Assembly: GCA_947491945.1 (NCBI GenBank)
Contig: CANLLN010000020.1
Coordinates: 1 to 64,000, forward strand
Direction of reading: 5' to 3'
DNA length: 64,000 nt
From: an uncultured Carboxylicivirga sp.
GTDB lineage: Bacteria > Bacteroidota > Bacteroidia > Bacteroidales > Marinilabiliaceae
In this document: positions 13,801-19,800 of the stretch, one piece after another
Numbering within the stretch: the first letter of the stretch is position 1
Layout of the letters: each line of letters starts with the position of its first letter
The notes under the pieces: generated by a model
Seen by the model: the letters and a program-made list of their open reading frames with translations, nothing else
Databases searched by the model: none
Told to the model about the DNA's origin: nothing
Made by a program: the position numbers and the translations under genes

Positions 13801-16800
13801 TATCGTGCAAGGGCAGAAGAATCAGAGTGGCCTTGTAGGGGGTACTTACACTATTACAGTGGTGGGTGCCAATGGCTGTACGGCTCAAAAAGATATTATC
13901 ATCAATGAAGATGCACCATTGGATGGTGTTATCAAGCTTACAGATACAAATTGCGATGGAAGCAACGGAGCCCTTGCCTTAACACCTTCCGGTGGATCAG
14001 GTAACTACCTCTATAGCTGGAGTTCTGTGGATGGTAATCCGGCCAATATTGTTAAGGGTCAGAAAGATCAGAACGACCTTACCGGGGGTACTTACAATGT
14101 GGTGATTACCGATGCCGACCCGGCCAAGTCAAGTTGTCAGACTACTCTGTCTGCTACTTTAACCAAGGCCATTACCATGAGTAATATCGATGTGCAGCCT
14201 GTTTCGTGCCGTGGCAATGACGATGGCAGCATATCTTTTGATGTGAATGGTGGCGATGGTACTTATACTTACCAGTGGTCAACAGCCGACGGCAATGCAA
14301 CGGCTCTTACGCCGGGTGCCCGCAACCAGAAAGGCCTATCGCCGGGTACTTACACCGTTACCATTACCGATGGCAGAACAGCCGGTGGTGTGAATTGTGC
14401 TATCACACGTGATTTTGTTATTGAGGCATCAACCGGACTTAATGTTAATGTTGCTATTGTGGATATTGATTGCCATGGAGAAGAAGCAGGTGCTTTAACT
14501 GCTGTGGTAACAGGGGGAAGTGGCGATTATAGCTTCAGCTGGAATGAAGGTGCTTATACCACAAATGAAATATCAGCTTTGTCGGCCGGGGTTTACACCT
14601 TGGTGGTAAATGATAATATACTAGGTTGTACTTATGTAGGTTCTTATACTATAAAAGAGCCTCTACAGGAAATTAGAATTGATGCTGTTAATATTACAGA
14701 TGTACTGTGTCATGGAGAGCTAACGGGAGAAATAGATATACAGGTTTCCGGCGGCACAGCTCCATATAATTATATATGGACAGGTCCGGGTAATCCTTCG
14801 GGCAATAATCCTTCCGGATTAGCAGCGGGTACTTATTCGGTAACCATACAAGATGCCAAAGGCTGTACATTGCCTTCGGGTAATATTGTGATTGAACAAC
14901 CGGCATCGCACGTAAGCGTTTCTAATCCGCAGATTACCGATGTCTCGGTAACGGGTGGCAACAACGGCCAGGTACAGATGGATGTGACGGGTGGTGTGGC
15001 ACCTTACGAATTTGCATGGTACGATGCAGCCGATACACAGGTTAGTACAACGAATCCGGCTGCCGGGCTTAGTTCAGGAACCTACCGGGTGGTAGTAACC
15101 GACGATAATAACTGTAGCTTTGAATATACAGGTATTAAGGTGGTTGAGCCGGGTGAGCATCTTGGATTCGAAAAGACGGTGCATCAGGTTAGTCCATGTA
15201 ATGGGGCCGATAATGGTGAGTTACACATCAATCGTGTGTATGGCGGATTCCCAATTGCCGGTAGTCATTATCGCATACAGGTAACAGGCCCGGGTGTGGC
15301 ACAGGATGTAAATGCTACTTCGCTGCACCTGACAAATCTGGCCGCCGGTAATTACCGCGTTATCATCACCGATGATGTTGGTACTACGGTGCAGGAAGAC
15401 ATCGAAATTACACAATATCCCGGCTTAACGATTTCAACTACTGTTGCCAGTCAGGTTGACTGCTACGGTACTTCAACGGGTGTGATTGAAGGAACAGTAA
15501 GCGGAGGAAAGGTTAATGATGCAGGTAACTACCGAGTTGAAATAATTAATGAAAAAGGCTACTTTGATTCCCAGAACGTGGCTCAGACGCCGGGTACCTT
15601 TACCTTTAACAATCTGCCGGCTGGCAATTATACCATAACAGCATATGATTATGCCGGTAATTTTGATACGCAATCACCTACACGTGGTAATTGTAATGCT
15701 TTGGATCAGCAAGTCATTATACAACCTGAAGCAGAAGTGGTATTTAGTTCTGCCGACGGATCGTCAAAGATCTGTATGGGTGAAGATTTCAATATGGTGT
15801 TGACCACCAGTAATTGGGATTTCGCTGTTGACGGAAGCCTGGGCGTTACTCTTTATGATGGTACTACCTATTGGGTAGAAACGGTTAATAAAACACCATA
15901 TCCGGTAACGGTTACACCTTCGATGAGCCGTACCTACCGGATTACCAAAGTGGTCGATCCGGCCGATGCGAATTGTTTGAAAGGAACCGGAAACGGACAG
16001 GTGCAACTGGTGGTTAACCCCTTGCCAACAGCCAACATATCCGGGCCTTCTGAAGTTTGTGAGGAGGGTACCGTTCAGTTGAGCGTAAGTCTGACTGGTG
16101 TGGCACCATGGATCGTTACCTGGATCGATGAAAATAATGGTACTTCAGATACCGATACGGTGGATATTTCGCCAATGATCATAACTGATATGCCTGTAGT
16201 TGATGCTCGTTACCGTGTGCTTTCGGTAGCCGATGCCAACACTTGTTCAAATGGTGGCGATGGTGTGGTTGAAGTGACTGTGAATGCTAAGCCAGGTGTA
16301 ACTTTAACCGGAAGTACGGATATTTGTAAGGGTGGTTCAGCTACCTTAGATATAGAATTTACCAATACGGCCTATCCTTACACAATAAGTTACGAGGCTA
16401 ACGGTAACCCAAATACAATGGTGGTTTCGCCAAGTGTCGGCACAACATATAATTGGATGGTTTCACCACGCGAAACAACAACATATAAGATCACAGGCGT
16501 AACAGATGTCAATGGTTGTACAATGAATATGGGTTCTACCATTTCGGCGGTGGTTACGGTTAATAATTTGCCGGGTACTATAAATGTCATCAACAGCACG
16601 GATGATTCCGATGGAGTTTGTCAGTCGCAAACAGGCGTTGTTTATACAATTGATGCTGTAAGTGATGCCAATGGCGGTTATGTATGGACAGCACCGGCCG
16701 GTAGTTCAATCGTATCGGGTAATGGAACCACTTCTGTGGTGCTCGATTTTGATCCTGACTTTGCCGGCGGATACCTGGAAGTATATGCCACCAATGCCTG

Positions 16801-19800
16801 TGGCAATGGCGATATAACACAGCGCTGGATTCCTGCCAAGCATCTGCCCGATGCTGTTGGACCTATCACGGCCTCTGCCACAGAATTCTGTCAGGGAACA
16901 GCAGGGATTACCTTTAGCGTGAGCCCCGTGGCCGACGCCACTTCTTATCGCTGGGAGCTGCCCGCCGGATTCATTATACGGGGTACTGCCGATGCAGCCT
17001 CTATTATTGTGGATTTGGATCCAATGCTGGATCGTATAAGTGCTGATGTTAAAGTAACGCCCATCAATGCCTGTGGCGAAGGACCCAATGCTGCCGTTCT
17101 GGGGGTAGAGGTTTATCCGCTGCCATCGGCCAACGCCGGTATGGACGATCATATTTGTGGCAATAGCTACATCTTGAAGGCTACCGATCCGGCAACCATC
17201 AACGGCAACTGGTCGGGGCGCTGGGAGGTAATTGCCGGACAGGCGACGATCAGTGATGCTACTGCCCACAATGCCACACTAAGCAATATGAGCCGTGGCG
17301 ATGTGGTGCTACGCTGGACCGTGACCAATAATGTGGCCGGTGGTTTGAATAACTGTAGCGCAGCTGATGAAGTAACCATCCGTAACAATACCTTGTCGGT
17401 ATCGATAAATCCTGAGGCCAACAATGTTTGTGATGGTACCCTTCGTTTGAGCGGTACAAGCCTGAGCAATCCCTCGGTTACCGGTGGCTGGGTAGCGGTT
17501 CATCCAGTGGGTTCATCCGCCGTGTTTAGCGATGCTACACAGGCCAATACCACGGTAACTAACTTACCTGCCGGATTGAATCGTTTCCGCTGGACATTGA
17601 TGCAGAACGGATGCGAGAGTTTTGCCGAAGTGGAAGTGATCAACAACGAGGGATCTGATGCCATTATCAACAATGGCCTGAGCCTTGATGTATGCGACAG
17701 CGAAGTGGAGCTAAGTGCTGTTGAGCCGCTTGTGGGTAAGGGACGCTGGAGCCTGGTGAGTGGTTCGGGTGTGATTGCTTCGCCTGATCAGCCGGTAACA
17801 CAAATAAGCAAGTTGCAGAAAGGCGCCAATCAATTTAAGTACACAGTGGAAAATAATGGTTGTTCCAAGTCAGCAACCATCACCGTATATAATAATCAGC
17901 TGGATGTGGATGCCGGGGATGCCTTCACACAATGTGGCGACACCTACACATTGAAAGCAAGTGAGGTACCTGCCGATGCCAGCGGACAGTGGTCCATCCC
18001 ATTGGGTATGGGAACTGGTGTTTTTGATGATGCTACCAGCCCCGAGGCTATCGTTAGTGGACTGGCTAAAGGGGATAACACCCTTGAGTGGTCCGTTACC
18101 AAAAGGGGTTGTGTAAGTCGCGATCGTGTTGTAATTACCAATAATGCCGCTACAACAGCAACTGTTGGCGCACATCAGGAGTTGTGTGCCTACGAAACAG
18201 TGCTCACAGGAAATCGTCCTGCAATAGACGAAGGAGAGACCGCCTTCTGGTCGGTGATTAAGGGAGCCGGTACTTTTGATGATGTAACAGCGCATGATAG
18301 CCGTGTAAGCGGTCTTGCTCATGGTGAAAATATCTTCCGTTGGACGATTAACCGGGGTAATTGTAGCTCTTCAGCCGATCTTATTGTACTGAATAAGCAC
18401 GTAGATGTATTTGCCGGTAAAGACACCATTATTTGTCGCAAAACCGTGAGTTTGAATGCTACACCTCCGCAAGAAGGAGATGTGGGTGAGTGGTCGCTGA
18501 TGTCAGGTGTTGGAGGGGGTACCTTTAAGCCCGAGGATATAAACAATCCGCAAATACTCATGGGCGGTCTTGATTATGGTAAGAACGGTTTTGTGTGGAC
18601 AATCGATCACGATGGGTGTAAATCCTCTGATGAAGTATATGTTTATAACAACAACCCGTATTATGTGGATGCCAACGGCGATAAGCGTGAGATTTCTGCC
18701 GGAGATCCTATCTTTATCACAGGAACCGAAGTGGTTATGGTGGCCGATCAGCCGGCTGTAGGATCCGGTGTTTGGTCCCTGGTATCGGGTGGTGGTATTA
18801 TTGAGTCGCCCGATAAAGGAGGTACACGTATTACCGACCTGCGCAGTGGTGTTAGTGTTTTCCGCTGGACAGTAAGTAACAGTATTTGTGCCTACTCATC
18901 GGACGTAACCATTACCAATGGTGCTATTGAGCAAGCCAATGCCGGACGTGATAATTTCACTTGTGATGGCACTGTTAAGTTGGCAGCCAACGAGCCGATT
19001 ACAGCTCTTGGAGAATGGAGCGTGATTGAAGGTGCAGGAAAATTCGAGGACAAAACCAAGTTTAACACAATGGTAATTGACCTGGATAAAGGGGAAAACA
19101 AATTTATGTGGACCCTTTACAACGGTAGTGCACAATCGAAAGATATTGTGGTGATTACCAATAACGAGGTGGCTCAGGCCAAGGCAGGTCAGGATAAGAC
19201 CATCTGTAATACCGATGAGTTTGAGCTTAGTGCGGTGGCGCCCGAAGTGGGTCGTGGAACCGTTGAATGGAGTGTGGTGAGTGGTAGTGGAGTATTCGAT
19301 AAGGCTGACTCGCCCTCGACTTATGTTCGGGGCTTGAGCCAGGGCGTGAATGAGCTTAAATATCGTATATCGCTCGATAAGTGTTACAGCGAGGCCTACG
19401 TGTCCATCACCAATAATACGCCAACGGCACCTGATGCCGGTGATGATCTGACAATTTGTACTGATTCAGTTCTTTTACTGCCCAATACACCGGCCTTTGG
19501 TGAGGGAGAGTGGAGTGTGCTGAGCGGTCATGCCGACCCGGCATCACTGGAGAAGGACTGGGCTAAGAAGCTCGCACCGGGCGAAAACGTGTTGGTATGG
19601 ACCATCAATAACAATGGTTGTGAGCTGACTGACTCGGTAAGTATCATCAATAATGAGCCGGCTGTGGCTTATGCGGGTGAGGACATCCTAAATGGCTTAT
19701 GCGTTGACCATACCCTTTTAAATGCATCAGCACCCCTATCAGGCCGTGGTATTGGATCGTGGGAACGCATCTCCGGTTCGGGCGATGTGGTTGATCCTTA